A stretch of DNA of 64,000 nucleotides, taken from Solea solea. Lineage: Eukaryota > Chordata > Actinopteri > Pleuronectiformes > Soleidae. The stretch's first letter is position 1. Each line of letters opens with the position of its first letter. Where the stretch lies: assembly GCF_958295425.1 (NCBI RefSeq), contig NC_081136.1:30184077-30248076 (forward strand). Direction: 5' to 3'. Under the pieces are notes generated by a model. It was given only the letters and a program-made list of their open reading frames with translations, ran no database searches and was not told where the DNA came from. Position numbers and translations under genes: made by a program. Below are positions 13,171 through 24,852 of the stretch, piece by piece.

Positions 13171-14932
13171 TTGCTCTAATCTCGGGGCTTTCCTTATCAC
13201 TCCTGTTTGAATGCAAAAGGGGAAACAACATATAGCCATCTTTGGGACCGGATGATAAATCTCTGCAATGCATTTAAAGGTTGACATGAGCCTAGTATTG
13301 AGCATATTGCAAGCCTCAGGTCAGGTACTGATTGGCGCTCACTGTGCCATCCCGTCTCAGCACATGTAGCAGCCATTTCCACACTATGGTCCACCAGCAA
13401 ACCCTCATAGTCAGTGATGTGTGTAATTGGTGCATCACAGGGAGTAGGATTTTACATTAATAGCTGGTGGCCGAGACCCGCGGTCTCCAATACGTTACCT
13501 TTAACAATCTGTGCAGAGTTGTGTCAAGGAGTGACAAGTGCGCATGTCAACAAAGAATATTCCTCAATCCTCGCTAACAGAGGAGAAATGGTGACGGAAA
13601 CCTAGAATCCAACATTTTGACACTGTTTGCAAATGTTTTATGACTAAGAAAACTATCTGAAGTTAAAGCTATAGCTACTAACCTTTCCAGGCCATTCCTG
13701 TAAGTCACAAAGCACTTTAATTGTGTTTATCCAACACATTATTATTTGAGTTTAACTACCAACGCTCAGGAAAAAAATGCTGTCTCACTAGATAGCATAA
13801 ATTAGCAGGTTAACTATTGTTCTGAGAATGGGCCCTAGGCACAGCAGCCATTTTGACATGTTTGAACTAGAAAAGCCCAGGTATTGATCATATTAACAAT
13901 GGCTCTGTTCCACTCATGTAAAGTAAGTCAGAACAGTGTGACAATGAACCAGCATGTGCTGAGAAACTGAAAAGCCTAAATTGAACATAGCCATCATTAA
14001 CTTGAAATTTAAATGTAATAAATCATAGCTTACGTTGTACTTTATCCAATTATATCTAGTATATGAAACATTTAATATTTCATTTTTTGGTTATCAAATG
14101 AATAAAAACCAACAACAAAAAGCAAAATGTACCTCAAGGATTTAAAAAGATACTAAGTGGACATAGAGCAAGTCATGTTTTCATAAATGGCGGCAGATTG
14201 ATGACATTATGTACTCACTAAGCACTCATACACACCAACATGCAAGCTACTGTACATTCTCCTGAACTAGTATGCCACCTTGAACCTTGACCTTTAGTAA
14301 AGAGTGTTCATACCGACACAGAAGGTCTGGTTTAGGGCTACTGGGAACCATTTTTATTGGCAATGGTAACCTTTAACTTGAAAGGTATATGAAGACTCTG
14401 CTAGATTGTTGGTTCATTACAGCTGTCCCTGTGGACCGCCATGACCTTAAACTATCAGACTACTTTTTAGTGCTCTAGTAGAGCTTTCATGGGTTACGTC
14501 AGGTGATATAGTGGGTTGATATTGTCTCTCTGTCAGCTTGGTCACAGGACTGAGTGATGAGAACGTGGAACCAGTAATAAAAATGGAATTACCACTCGAT
14601 ATTGATGGAATCCACTCACCCGCACGTCTTGGTACAGATATTGCACTCGCATGTATAGCTCCTGTGCATGCTTGCCCATTTGCACAAACACACACATACG
14701 CACAGCTGGAAGGGAAGAATGCACGGTGCGACTAAATTAAACAACAATACCCATGTGGAAGCAGCCTTTGCAAGAATGACAGGAAGTCATAAAGAAAAGG
14801 GTGATAAACAGAACAGAATTTGGGCATTTTAATATAAATGTGGATTGCTATGTGACTCATGGTTTAACGTGCATGATAAAAAACAACTAAAAAAGTATGG
14901 GACACATATAAGACCATAATATTGAATGTTCC

Positions 14933-14954
14933 TTTATTTATTTATTTATTTATT
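14933..14954. repeat. (TTTA)n microsatellite
   Basis: Tandem TTTA/ATTT units in the upstream pdzrn4 intron. Confidence 0.9.
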
Positions 14955-15615
14955 CTTTAAATCACTCTCATTTATCTGCTCCTCTTTATCTTCTCATTTG
15001 CAAGTTAATCATCCCCACACTGTGTACGTCCGCTTTACAGTACACGTCGGGACAAAACGTGCGACGCACAGAAACCCATAAAGGCTATGTCTTCTAAGCC
15101 ATTATCGCCAGTCTTTGCCACATCTGCTCGCTATTAATCAGCCCCCAGTTAGTTCATCAACAGGCAGATTGAAAAGAGGAACAACAGCAGGTAAACACTC
15201 TGGCAGGTGTCACTGCACAACCACTTCCTGCCTTCCAGAGCGTTCACTCTGATTGGAGATTAATGTGTCCATCTGGACCTCATTACAACTTCGAAAATGT
15301 TGTGGAACTTGCTCTACCCCCGCCCTTTTCAGGGATACACAAACTGGATAGTAAAAAAGAGTTACTGTGTCTGGGGCTGTTATGACACACAAAATGTGAC
15401 ACGGCAAGAAAGGTTATAGGTTTGATGTCATTTCCGCCAAAGCCGCAGATGGCAGGATATGCACTCATGGGCATGTCTATAAATATTGTTTATAAGTTCA
15501 ACTTAAAGGGATAGTTCATGTTTTGTGGTGTGTGTCTGTGTTTGAAGTGTGGTCGGGTGCGCCGACGTATCCATAGACCCACCTGGGAGGCAGAGATTCA
15601 CCCTCACTCGGTACG

Positions 15616-16050
15616 TTAACATGCACTGTTTAATCGAGCTAAGGTCATAGTCTGACTAAGACAGGCAATCGGACAACTTGCCAAGTATATGTATGTCTGA
15701 CTCTCTGTATCTCTTTATAAACGAGTGTGTATTGAATCAGTTTCCTGTTGACCTCAAGTCACACAAACGCAAACAGCTAACAGCAAGATGGATCAAGCTG
15801 TGGTTCTGTATGCAGTTTGTATGTCATCCCTTTCCACTTCCGGGTCAAAAACCGTTGAGGAAATGTTGGTGCATGCCAAGTCCAACTCCAGTCAGACTAA
15901 GCACATGCAGGAGTAATCGGACTATGAATCACATTATCCAGGTATGTTAGTCCGACTAAAACTAGCTTCATTTTAGTTGGACTATCGTGTTTACGTGACA
16001 TTAAGAAAACCAAATTACTGTCTTGACTAAAATCGGACTTTTAACATGCA
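15616..16050 (+). repeat. TAGTC(C/G)GACTA repeat family, copy 1
   Basis: Contains TAACATGCACTGTTTAATCG, several near-palindromic units of the type AGTCTGACTAAG and TTAGTCCGACTAA, GACTATGAATCACATTATCC, and ends TAAAATCGGACTTTTAACAT. The same blocks recur at 37663-37842 on this strand and 55885-56085 on the other. Non-coding, class unknown. Just upstream, 15505-15530 reads AAAGGGATAGTTCATG, a separate motif I associate with fish MITEs. Confidence 0.7.
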
Positions 16051-17776
16051 TCTGGGCACACTGACTCGTAACATGGCTCCTAGCAGGGACAGAAGGAAAA
16101 ACAGATTTTAGCCACTTATCAAAGGTTTCACCAAATAAACTCTACACCTGCACCAAAGTCAGGAATTGTCTGACACAAACTTACCAGACAAGGCAGCCGC
16201 GTAGACTAGCAGCCTGCATGTTCCGTTAGCTAAAAACACTGGTGGGGAAGAGTGAGCAGTTTACAAACTTCAGGTTTTAGCCAAATGGCTCGTATCTCAC
16301 GGCAAGAGGAAGCAGCAAACATAACCTTAAAATGCTGTACTTTTAAACAGGCATCGATTTTATTGGGTTAGCTTTTTTTAGTGGCTTGAATCTGCTTTTC
16401 CGTCTGTCCCTGCCAACAGCCATGTTATCAGTAAGAGCATCTGTCTGGCTCACAGGCAGCTCCACAGAGGCAGCACCATGCGCTTGACAAAGTGTGTATT
16501 AATGTGCTAAAGCCACAGATTGCAACCACACTTCAAAAATACCTGATCGTGATGTCCAGTAAACAACGTGGGGATCACGAAAGAAGACCACACTGCCACT
16601 GAAAGAATGTCCCCCTTTCTACATGTCTACTCTAATGAAGAAGCAGACATTAGGGATATGACATTTTAAGATATTCAAAATCAATGCAATTAATCAATTT
16701 CAGGGAACGACAGACTGAAAGTGAACTTGAGCAAAGGCATCTTCTGCAGGTCTTTGTAACTGGGTCAAACTAAGTGACAGCGTTTGTGTGTGACTGTGTT
16801 TTCAGGCTAAAGTCTTTTTCGAAAAAGTAAGTAGATGCGACTCACTTAAAACATATGCCCCATATTGTCCCACTTTGAAGCTCATTTGCCTAAATCAGTA
16901 TTATTATTCTATGTCTGATGGGCTTCTGGATAGAATGCAATGTAAATAATGCATGCGACTTAGACTGATTTAAAAAAGAAAATTGGAGCAAAATGGAATG
17001 TGATTAAATGAGCTCATTAAAAATTCTTGTGAGACCCTTCGACTAATGGAACACAATATAGAGCCTATATAAATTTGGGAGTAAACGCAAGTAAATTCAA
17101 GCACAATTGTGACTAGCTGGTCAGCGATAAAACGTGTTTACGTGCAGGGAAAGTGTTCTGTGTAAAAATAAATAAATAAGCAGAATGTGTAATGTGCTCA
17201 CTCAATCAAGAATTATAGGAAAAGTGCAGTAAAATACAAAGCACTTAGCTTGACTGAGAGTAATTCAGCCCATAAATGTGGACGCATGGATCACGGGTTT
17301 GAAGGAGAAACTGTTTGATACGGAAATAAACATTTTATATAAAAATGGACATCGTCTTCTGGTTTCCGTTGATTGTCAATTTGACTGGTGCCATATGTGA
17401 CCCTATTGGATGTGTATCAACCCGTGTACTGTGCTTCACTGTGTTGACTGACCTTATAAATCAAGTGAGAATTAGGGTAACTTTTCCTCAAGACTTCCAA
17501 GGAATTCTTTTTGCAACCCCTAACTGTTACTTTTATCCTCTTTCCTGGGTCTATTTTTATTATTCATCCTATGTGTAAAACTGGTTATTACTTATATACT
17601 CTTATATACTCTATATTTTACAGTAATCATTGCTATTTCCACAAGGACATTTCGTACGGATAGAATACGATTAGTATCCTTCCACTTTCAGACAGACAGC
17701 GCAGTGTTTTCCATCCATCATTTTTTTGTCAACAAATCCCTAAAGCCAGCTGCCTCTGTGATCTCTCTATCCTCAG

Positions 17777-18048
17777 GTGAACGGGCGTGACTTCTCCAAG
17801 GTCGACCGTGACGATGCGGTGGTGGAGACTATCAGACGAGACCCCATCGTTGTCCAGGTCATCCGGCGAACCCCCACCAGGGCTGCGCCCGCTGTCGCCC
17901 ACAACCACAGTGGCGCGCCCGAGGACATGGGCGCCGTTGACGTCTGCACGCAAACAGACATCACCTTCGAGCACATCATGGCACTGGCCAAGCTTCGGCC
18001 CGCTACTCCGCCCGTCCCCGACATCTGTCCCTTCCTTTTGTCTGACAG
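17777..18048 (+). CDS. pdzrn4: pdzrn4 exon: end of PDZ1 and linker
   Basis: This is the first visible exon of pdzrn4 (LNX4), a RING and PDZ protein of the LNX family of probable E3 ubiquitin ligases and scaffolds. It is 272 bases, phase 0 at its start and leaving two bases of a split Ser codon. The acceptor reads TCCTCAG and the donor GTGATG. Fragment residues 1-33 (VNGRDFSK to VIRRTP) are the C-terminal half of PDZ1. Residues from about 60 on contain QTDITFEHIMALAKLRP and TPPVPDICPFLLSD, nearly identical to the PDZRN4 linker; PDZRN3 differs here (ALTKM), which supports pdzrn4. Odd: the PDZ1 helix reads VDRDDAV where human has ATHEEAV, so the class-I histidine is Arg. The RING, zinc-finger and early PDZ1 exons lie upstream of the window. 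Confidence 0.95.
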
Positions 18049-19097
18049 GTGATGATGGCAAACGCTGAATGTACTAACTGTAGTGAACGCATACCAGTTT
18101 CAGCCGTGATCGTGTTTACTAAAAGGTAAATAAGTGGAAATGGCACGTAATGAGATCACATGTACAGGTTGGACAATTTATTTTATGGTACTTATTAAGC
18201 AGTTGTATCATAGAGTGGAACTCCCCAGCAGAGTTAAGTACTTTGTCCCTGTGATATCATTATGCAGAGCCAAACTCGCAGGCAGTAATTGCTTCTGTGT
18301 GCAACATCTATTTTCTTTAATGGGAGCTTTTGTTGGGCGATTAAAAGCCAACGGGCTGATCGAGCTGACATTCTGGCGCGGCATCCATTCTCTGGCTATT
18401 AATTGGGCTTTGCTGGGCAGAAAATGAAATCAATTTGTCCCATAAAACTACAAATCTGCCAGTGTTGGTCAATGATTATGGGGAGGCAATTATCATGGTG
18501 GCAATTTACAGAGGTCAAGGCTTTCATGGCAGGAATGGGTCAAGTCTACGCCGCTTGGTCAGAGTTTTGTCACGGAATGAGATGCACATTGTGAAGAAAT
18601 ACTGGATGTCAAATGACTATGCATGGGCCAAGGGAGTCTCAGGCGACTTAAATCCGAGCAAGCACTCCATAAAAAACAAACTGCATGAATAGTTTTTAAA
18701 GGTTTGGTGTGTAACCTGTCGAAGGGAGAAATTGAATATAATTCTAAAAAGTATGTTTGCTTTTTTTGTCGCCTTGATTTGGAGAGGCCGCCATCTTGTG
18801 CTGCTATAGTTCTACAGAAGCCTGAACAGACAAACCAGTTTGAGAACTCATTTTTGGAAGTTAAACCTGCTTAAGCAAACAGAGACGAGTGACATCCTGT
18901 CTGTTATGTGAAGGCCACTGTAGTTAGTGGTTACTTTTTATGACTAATTCTTACACACTGGACATTTAAGGCAAATAAAATCACTCCTCATTGATCCAAA
19001 ACGTAACAGATTTAAATAAATTACACCGGACACACGCGCACACATTTAGTAAGAAGTTACATACGTAAACCTCTAACGTCTTCTATTTTTCCTGCAG
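18049..19097 (+). other. pdzrn4: pdzrn4 intron with a short TIR element
   Basis: A 1,049-base intron between a GTGATG donor and a CCTGCAG acceptor, splitting a Ser codon after its second base. It holds a MITE-like element at 18699-18966. The remainder looks unique, and two short open frames near 18134 and 18435 have no recognisable protein similarity. Confidence 0.85.
18699..18966. repeat. MITE-like element, GTGTGTAA ends
   Basis: Inverted ends read AAGGTTTGGTGTGTAA on the left and TTACACACTGGACATT on the right; they pair at 12 of 16 positions. The same ends, perfectly matched, bound the larger element at 24853-25586, and a left end alone occurs at 6980. The copy is 268 bp and non-coding. 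I see no clear target-site duplication, so the superfamily is not assigned. Confidence 0.65.
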
Positions 19098-19200
19098 CTG
19101 TCATTCCATCCACACCATGGAGCACGAATTTTATGAATGTCCTGAATATCTGTCGAACACCCCAGCAGAGGTGGAGAGGACTGAAGAGTTCGTGTATGAG
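19098..19200 (+). CDS. pdzrn4: pdzrn4 exon: inter-PDZ linker
   Basis: This 103-base exon follows the acceptor CCTGCAG and ends at GAG before the donor GTACAG. One base completes the split Ser codon, then 34 residues follow (fragment residues 92-125). CHSIHTMEHEFYE closely matches CHSLHPMEHEFYE, which I recall from human PDZRN4 between its PDZ domains. The rest (CPEYLSNTPAEVERTEEFVYE) aligns with the acidic human linker DNEYISSLPADADRTEDFEYE. The exon ends in phase 0, just before PDZ2. The open frame runs past the donor, but the added residues have no family similarity, so the splice call is secure. Confidence 0.95.
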
Positions 19201-20061
19201 GTACAGTTATACACTAGTCTGATTTTTCCTTCTATAAATGTACTAATATACCTGTATACCACACTCACACTGGGACTTTATGGTATAGTTCTGGCACCTA
19301 AAATGACTCAAAGTTCATTTAAAAACATGGAAACGTTTCCGAAGGTTGAAAAACCTTCAGTCATTCAGAGGTTTGATGAGGTACCGCTGCTGTATACACA
19401 CAAACGCTCCCTCTGTCAGGTCTGATAGTATTGCTTGATGAAACCCAGGGGCAGAATAAGAACAACAAAAAACTAAATGTTAAGCACTGCAGCTTTAAGT
19501 CTAAAATCCTGGATTCAGCTTACAAAATAAAGCGGATGTAGCCCTTCTTCATAAATTAAACTGCAGTTCCCCAATGAAGGACAGGCACAGTACAACACTT
19601 GTAAATAGAAATGCTGTTTGGGTTATTTGTGCTTTTCTGAATTGTATGATTAAAGAGGCCTGAAGGGGTTTTTCTTTTTTTTCCGATGAGGCCACCATTG
19701 TGTCAGAAATACAGAGTCCCAGGAGATGATCCAAGGCTTGCGCTGTTTTTATGATGCTCACAAGTCCCATAACAATACAAGAAAAATTGGCTATCACAAT
19801 AATACGGGAAAATTGGCTGCACCCTTGCTGAAGGAGCACACTCTGTTTGGATTGTTTTGTGAAGCATGGCACCGTCCCTGAATTTAAAAGAAAGGGCTCT
19901 TCTTCATGTAACGGCACCAAAGAAAAGGTTCAAATTACTCGGGCACTTCACTCGCTGGCAGTTTGTTTCCCTTTCATCATGAACCGTCCTTCACTAAAAT
20001 GTGTTCTTTTGACAGCCTGAAGAGAAACTGGGAATGGTATGGTGGTGGACAAAACATGGTA

Positions 20062-20098
20062 GATGATGATGATGACAATAATAATAATAATAATAATA
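20062..20098. repeat. (GAT)n/(AAT)n microsatellite
   Basis: About four GAT units followed by about seven AAT units inside a pdzrn4 intron. Translated on the plus strand it would give Asp then Asn runs, but no supported exon covers it. Confidence 0.9.
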
Positions 20099-23000
20099 GC
20101 TTTGGCGGAAATCGACAACAAAGTTGGATTTATGAAATCTGTCAAGGATGTTGTACAGTACGTTTAAACACAGTGTTGCTTTACAGTGGCAGGGGTCTTG
20201 TTCTTTGGTGTTTCCTTTTCTGGATCTAATCATTCATCTGAATCCATCCATTGTTTGTTTGTTGGGGTTTCATAAACGTAGTGTTCTGTTAAGTTAGGGT
20301 TCCTGCTTGGATTGGTTATTTGTTGAGTTCTCGCTGTTCTACTGCGCTTGGTGTCGCTTGGGGTCATTTGCATCATGGAAGGAATGGCTATCACAGATAT
20401 GGCTCCTGAAAGTAGAGTTGGCGATCAACCAAGGGAGACCATTTTGGACCACAGACTCCAGAAATGTCTTTTGTTTTGAAAAGTGATGAAATAGGAAGGA
20501 AGTAATAGTCAGCCACCAGGGGGCAACTCCACAAACACCCCTTTTGAATGGAAGTCAATTTTTCACTTGATTTATTAAGCCAGTAAACATTTTCCATTAT
20601 AATTTTACCGATGCATGGTCTCAGTTGCTAGTTTCATGTCTTCCTAAATGGAAAAATGATGTCAATTCTGTTCCTATATATAGAGATAATAAATTTAGTG
20701 CAATAAAGCACATTGAAGTGGACATCAGCGTGAGACGTGTGTGAACTTCCACTTGCTGAAACTGCCATGGCACTGTCCAAATCACGGATCGCCTCAAAGT
20801 GGGAGTTTGTTTCGCAACCGGAATACTTTGTTTATTTGTATATCTAATCTACGGTTTGGACGAGGTGGATGGTGGCAGGCAAATCTGTTGATAGTATCAC
20901 CACAATCGACCCAACTAAACACTTTGTAGAAGCAAACTGGGAAAACGGGAGTTGAGCCCGGGCTGAACGCCAAATGTGAAAAGAGATACATCAGGCAATC
21001 ACACAGTGGATATCTACCTTGCACTAGGTGACCACGGTGAGTGACATTTGCAATTGTCCGTGTTCCAAACCGGCCTAATAGGCCTTCACTGCCTCAGTGA
21101 ACTGCACTGCGGGTCATTAGGATTCCTCTGCTGCCAGCTGTGGCCTTAACTGTGTGGCTTGTGTGCAGTAATAGCATTTGTACAAGAACAAGGTCAGTGC
21201 TGCAGCAAAAACAACACACGCTTACATATACACACACTGAGAGAGTTAGGAGAAGGGAAGAGAAAGACCTCCCAAGCCCACCTGCCAGACATGCACACAC
21301 CAAATCAGCCACTTACCTCTGTTCATCCGTGTGTATCTAACTGAAACATGAATGGCTTTCCCCTCAAAATGAAAAAGAATGGGACTACCATTCCCGGGAA
21401 CATTACCTCTGACTGCCAGGTTTAGCTTCCCTTCACACTGATTGTGCACATGGGCGCTCCTGCTGTCATAATACTCGTCTGTACAGTGCGTTTGCCAAAT
21501 CTACTTCTCTGGAATTGCACACCATACATGAAGAAAGTGAGTTTCGGAGCCGCCTGGTTTCTATTTTTTTGAAAGACTTAGAGATACAAAGACAATTTCA
21601 GCCCTTTTTTTTGTGGAGGAGGATATTTACAATATATCCGCTTCCCAGGCAAATCAATGTTGAATAATGGCAGATTATAATGGGAGCTCTCGTTGGTCAC
21701 CACACAGTCGATGAAGTGGCAGCAGCCAGCGAGATGTTCGCCAAATTAGTCAAAATAAACGTCTTAATTATGAATCACTGAGTGCCAGAAAGGGCTGAAA
21801 GATATTGCGATGCCAAGAACGAGTTTGGCTGTTTTTTTCCCAAACGTCTAATAACACAAGAGCCTCGACCATTAAAGTTGTAAACTTGTGATTAGTGTTG
21901 CACTCCCAAAATATGAGAGGGGGGAGGCGGGGGGGACTTGAGGGAGACAGATCAATGCAGCAAAGGCTATAATGACCAGGGGTTTTCCTCTCTAATGGGC
22001 CCAGCAGCAAAAGTGCTGCACGGGTCCTAAAAATGTCAAATAGCGTGATGTGGCTATAAATAAATAGCGAGACCTTATAACATATTTACATCTTTTTTTC
22101 AAAATCCACACCCACATCCGTTTGTGGCACTGGTTTCCCGTAAACCCAAAATGAAACAGCCCAAATGACATTATCACAAAACTGCCAATGGGCTGAGGTC
22201 ATCTATGCAGCGGCCATTTTCCCATAATGTGCCACCAAACCGAAGGGGGGGAAAAGACCAAAACTGATCGTCGGATGCAGATTTTTATTTTCAATCATTT
22301 CCTGTGTGAATTCCGCTCATTGTGCCTTAAAGACTGTGGCAACGAAATAGTGACAGCTGTGGAACTGTCGTCCTCTCCAATGTGGAAACAATGAGCCATG
22401 GAACGTCGACTCTGCCGGTGATTTCTTTAGGAATGGAACATGAAATAACAGCGTTATTAGCCTGAAATGTTACTCGCAGATGTTTAATGTGGCTCTAAAA
22501 GACAGGACGCCTCGCACTGTCTCATAGAACGCCAGTGACATGCGGCGAAGCTCCTCTGGTTACGGCCACATACCGTAAACGTAGACATGTAAGCCGTGCG
22601 AAAAATCGCACCAGACGTCGCCACAGTGCCATCGTTTCAAACTCTGCAGTCACAGATTATGATCCAATAATCACTAATTGAGCCTTTCGACAGTTCCGTA
22701 GGCACCCGCCGCGCCACACATTTGGAGAGTATTCAGTAATTTACTGAAAACCCAGCGCACCGCCCGACGTGCGCTGACATTAAGGCGTTAGTACCGTCTG
22801 ATCTCGCCGTATGCTGCCTGTATTTCACTGTCAGGGTTCGGCACAAATCAGCCTGTGGAGGAAGTGTGTGGAGTTCAGACTCCTGCACTGAGATACAGTG
22901 TTATAAACTCATAACGCACCACAACCTTTGAAGGTCAGCACTGTCTGCACAGGGGGTTAAATGCCACAGAAATTAATTACTTCCCCTGTCAATCTCTGCT

Positions 23001-24057
23001 ATCGTGGTTTCCCCATGACCAAAAAAAAAAAAATGGGGGTTGGGGTTTAATTCAAACACCCCAGCCCCCACTTTCCCCCTTATCCCCTCTCTTTTTTTCT
23101 TTTTTTTTTAACACCAGCAGGCTCCATGCCACACCCCAACTTCACAGTGCTGAAATTAATTTGGCAGCATGGGGTTAATAAAGATTACCAACAGCGTTAT
23201 CTTTGCGTGATTACGTCCATGCAGAGCAGAGATCAAAAAAAGGCACCGTCTGCAAATTGGGGGCACATTTTTCGAGAAGTTTTCATCCGTCACCACAGCC
23301 ATCAAAGGGCGGCGTGCTCAGTGTGACATGTACAGGCTTTTATTTCATGTTAACTGTGTTATTATTCACATGCCAGAGCTGCTGCAGAAGTGGCTTTACG
23401 TTGTGCCGTGTCTTCCTCTGTTCAGTGAGTACATATTGAGTTGTAGTGAGTTGTTCTGTGGTGACTTTAAGTCTCAATCTGACAGAAGCTGGAGCGGCAG
23501 AGTGTAGAGTGAACAAGTCGACCGTGGCACCAAGAGACGAAACCCACCTGAAGCTGAATACTTGCTTTGTCTATGCATAGGTGCTGCACAATGGCCTCTG
23601 ATTTGATTTCCTAAATGTACAGTATCTCCTCGAGCAAACATCTGTTATATATCCAGAGATTTTTAACGAACAGGAGGCGGCTACTTCGTTGTCATTTGCT
23701 CCCGAACCCTCATACTACACAAAAACAACCAACCGAGACAGCGAGAACAACAAGTCCCATGATCCTGCACTGCTTCCCCAGTCTTCGGTTTGTGCGTTTA
23801 AAGTTTGCGCAAACATACACTTATGGAAAAACATTGATTTGCCCTCCGCTTCGTGAATATTGAGCATCAGCAGAAAAATAACATCTTTTTTTTTTTTTTT
23901 TACCTAAAGCAATTTTACAGACTTCTGACTGTGAGACAATAAAACATCCCCAGAGTGATTAGTAACAGTAATGTGGAGCATAAAACCTGTGGGTGATATC
24001 ATTAAATGATAGGGTTTTGATGAGGGGGGAAAGCATAGGCTCAGGCGTAACATTGTT

Positions 24058-24061
<4 letters not shown>

Positions 24062-24098
<37 letters not shown>
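24062..24098 (+). repeat. (TG)n microsatellite at the PDZ2 exon acceptor
   Basis: 37 bases of alternating TG run to within five bases of the acceptor AG at 24102-24103. It occupies the place where a pyrimidine tract is expected, so the tract is U/G-alternating in the RNA. Confidence 0.97.
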
Positions 24099-24099
<1 letters not shown>

Positions 24100-24103
24100 A
24101 CAG

Positions 24104-24202
24104 GAGGTGGAGCTGTGTCGGCAGAACAGCCTGGAGAAGCTGGGCCTGACACTGTGCTACAGGACCGATGATGAGGAGGACACGAGCATCTATGTCAGCC
24201 AG
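24104..24202 (+). CDS. pdzrn4: pdzrn4 exon: first part of PDZ2
   Basis: This 99-base phase-0 exon encodes 33 residues (fragment residues 126-158), from [20 protein letters not shown] to [13 protein letters not shown]. It contains the carboxylate-binding loop of PDZ2, here LGLT at about residues 138-141. Human PDZRN4, as recalled, has EVELCRVSSQEKLGLTVCYR and TDDEEDTGIYVSE. The donor is GTCAGC. The acceptor is TCACAG, directly behind a TG microsatellite. CAGGAG at 24101-24106 is a NAGNAG arrangement that could drop one Glu codon, though GAG is the weakest such acceptor. Confidence 0.96.
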
Positions 24203-24852
24203 GTCAGCGCTTTGACACCTTGTTAGCACATTTAGCTTTTTTTTCCTTTTTCGGAAAATAATGGGGACTGATTTCTGCCGTCGCACAATCCCTTAAGGAA
24301 AAAAAAAAAGAAGTGCTGTGACTTCGAGAAGACCTAATATAAAAACAAGCTCTCCCGAATGAAGTCTGACAGAACTCGAGCCCTCACACTGCTGCAGCAG
24401 GAAGTTATTAAAAAGGCGGCATGAATTCCCATTTGAATTCCCTTCATTAGGTATTGAAGCTGAGAGGAAGCGAAATTACCGAGGAATGAGGAGAAAATGT
24501 TTGCCAGTCAAATATCAACAGTGAATGAGCCACACATGGGCCGACAGGAAGTCGGCTCTGAAAAACAAAATCCAATCTTGCGATTGTCATTCATTTTTGT
24601 TTTAATTGGATACAGCCTTTTTTTCCACTTCCATCTTTTCCCTGAGCACACGGTCACACAAAACGTAGAGGGAACATAAGATCACTTTCTACAACTGATT
24701 TAGGGCTTGGAATAAATCCTTCCTCTTCCACTCGTTGAAACAAACCTTTTCTTTACATTATAAGCTCTGCAAACATGATAAAGAAAAATGTTTATTGTTT
24801 CAATGTCATTACCAGCACAAAGGCTGCAGGGATTAGATTATGACATATTTAG

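Larger units (their letters stand above)
1..17776 (+). other. pdzrn4: Upstream pdzrn4 intron (partial)
   Basis: This stretch precedes the first recognisable pdzrn4 exon, which opens mid-PDZ1 after a good acceptor, so it should be the 3' part of a long intron. I looked for the expected preceding exon (the GFNIIGG and GIYVSK part of PDZ1) and for the alternative short-isoform first exon and found neither. What can be seen is repeats: an hAT-like element at 867-1254, a TA tract at 2963-3012, homopolymer C and G tracts, MITE-like fragments near 6980, 11891 and 15616, and CA/TC microsatellites. No open reading frame here looks coding. Regulatory elements of pdzrn4 could lie here but none can be shown from one sequence. 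Confidence 0.7.
19201..24103 (+). other. pdzrn4: pdzrn4 intron before PDZ2
   Basis: A 4.9 kb phase-0 intron, donor GTACAG, acceptor TGTCACAG. It contains a GAT/AAT repeat at 20062-20098 and, unusually, ends in a 37-base TG repeat that abuts the acceptor. The block 22280-22850 looks unique, with many CpG-containing words and no repeat I recognise. No additional exon could be supported. Confidence 0.85.

Noticed and set aside
24062..24098. Tandem repeats as possible CRISPR or satellite arrays.
   Set aside because: All tandem repeats seen are mono- to tetranucleotide microsatellites with no spacers; the host is a vertebrate.
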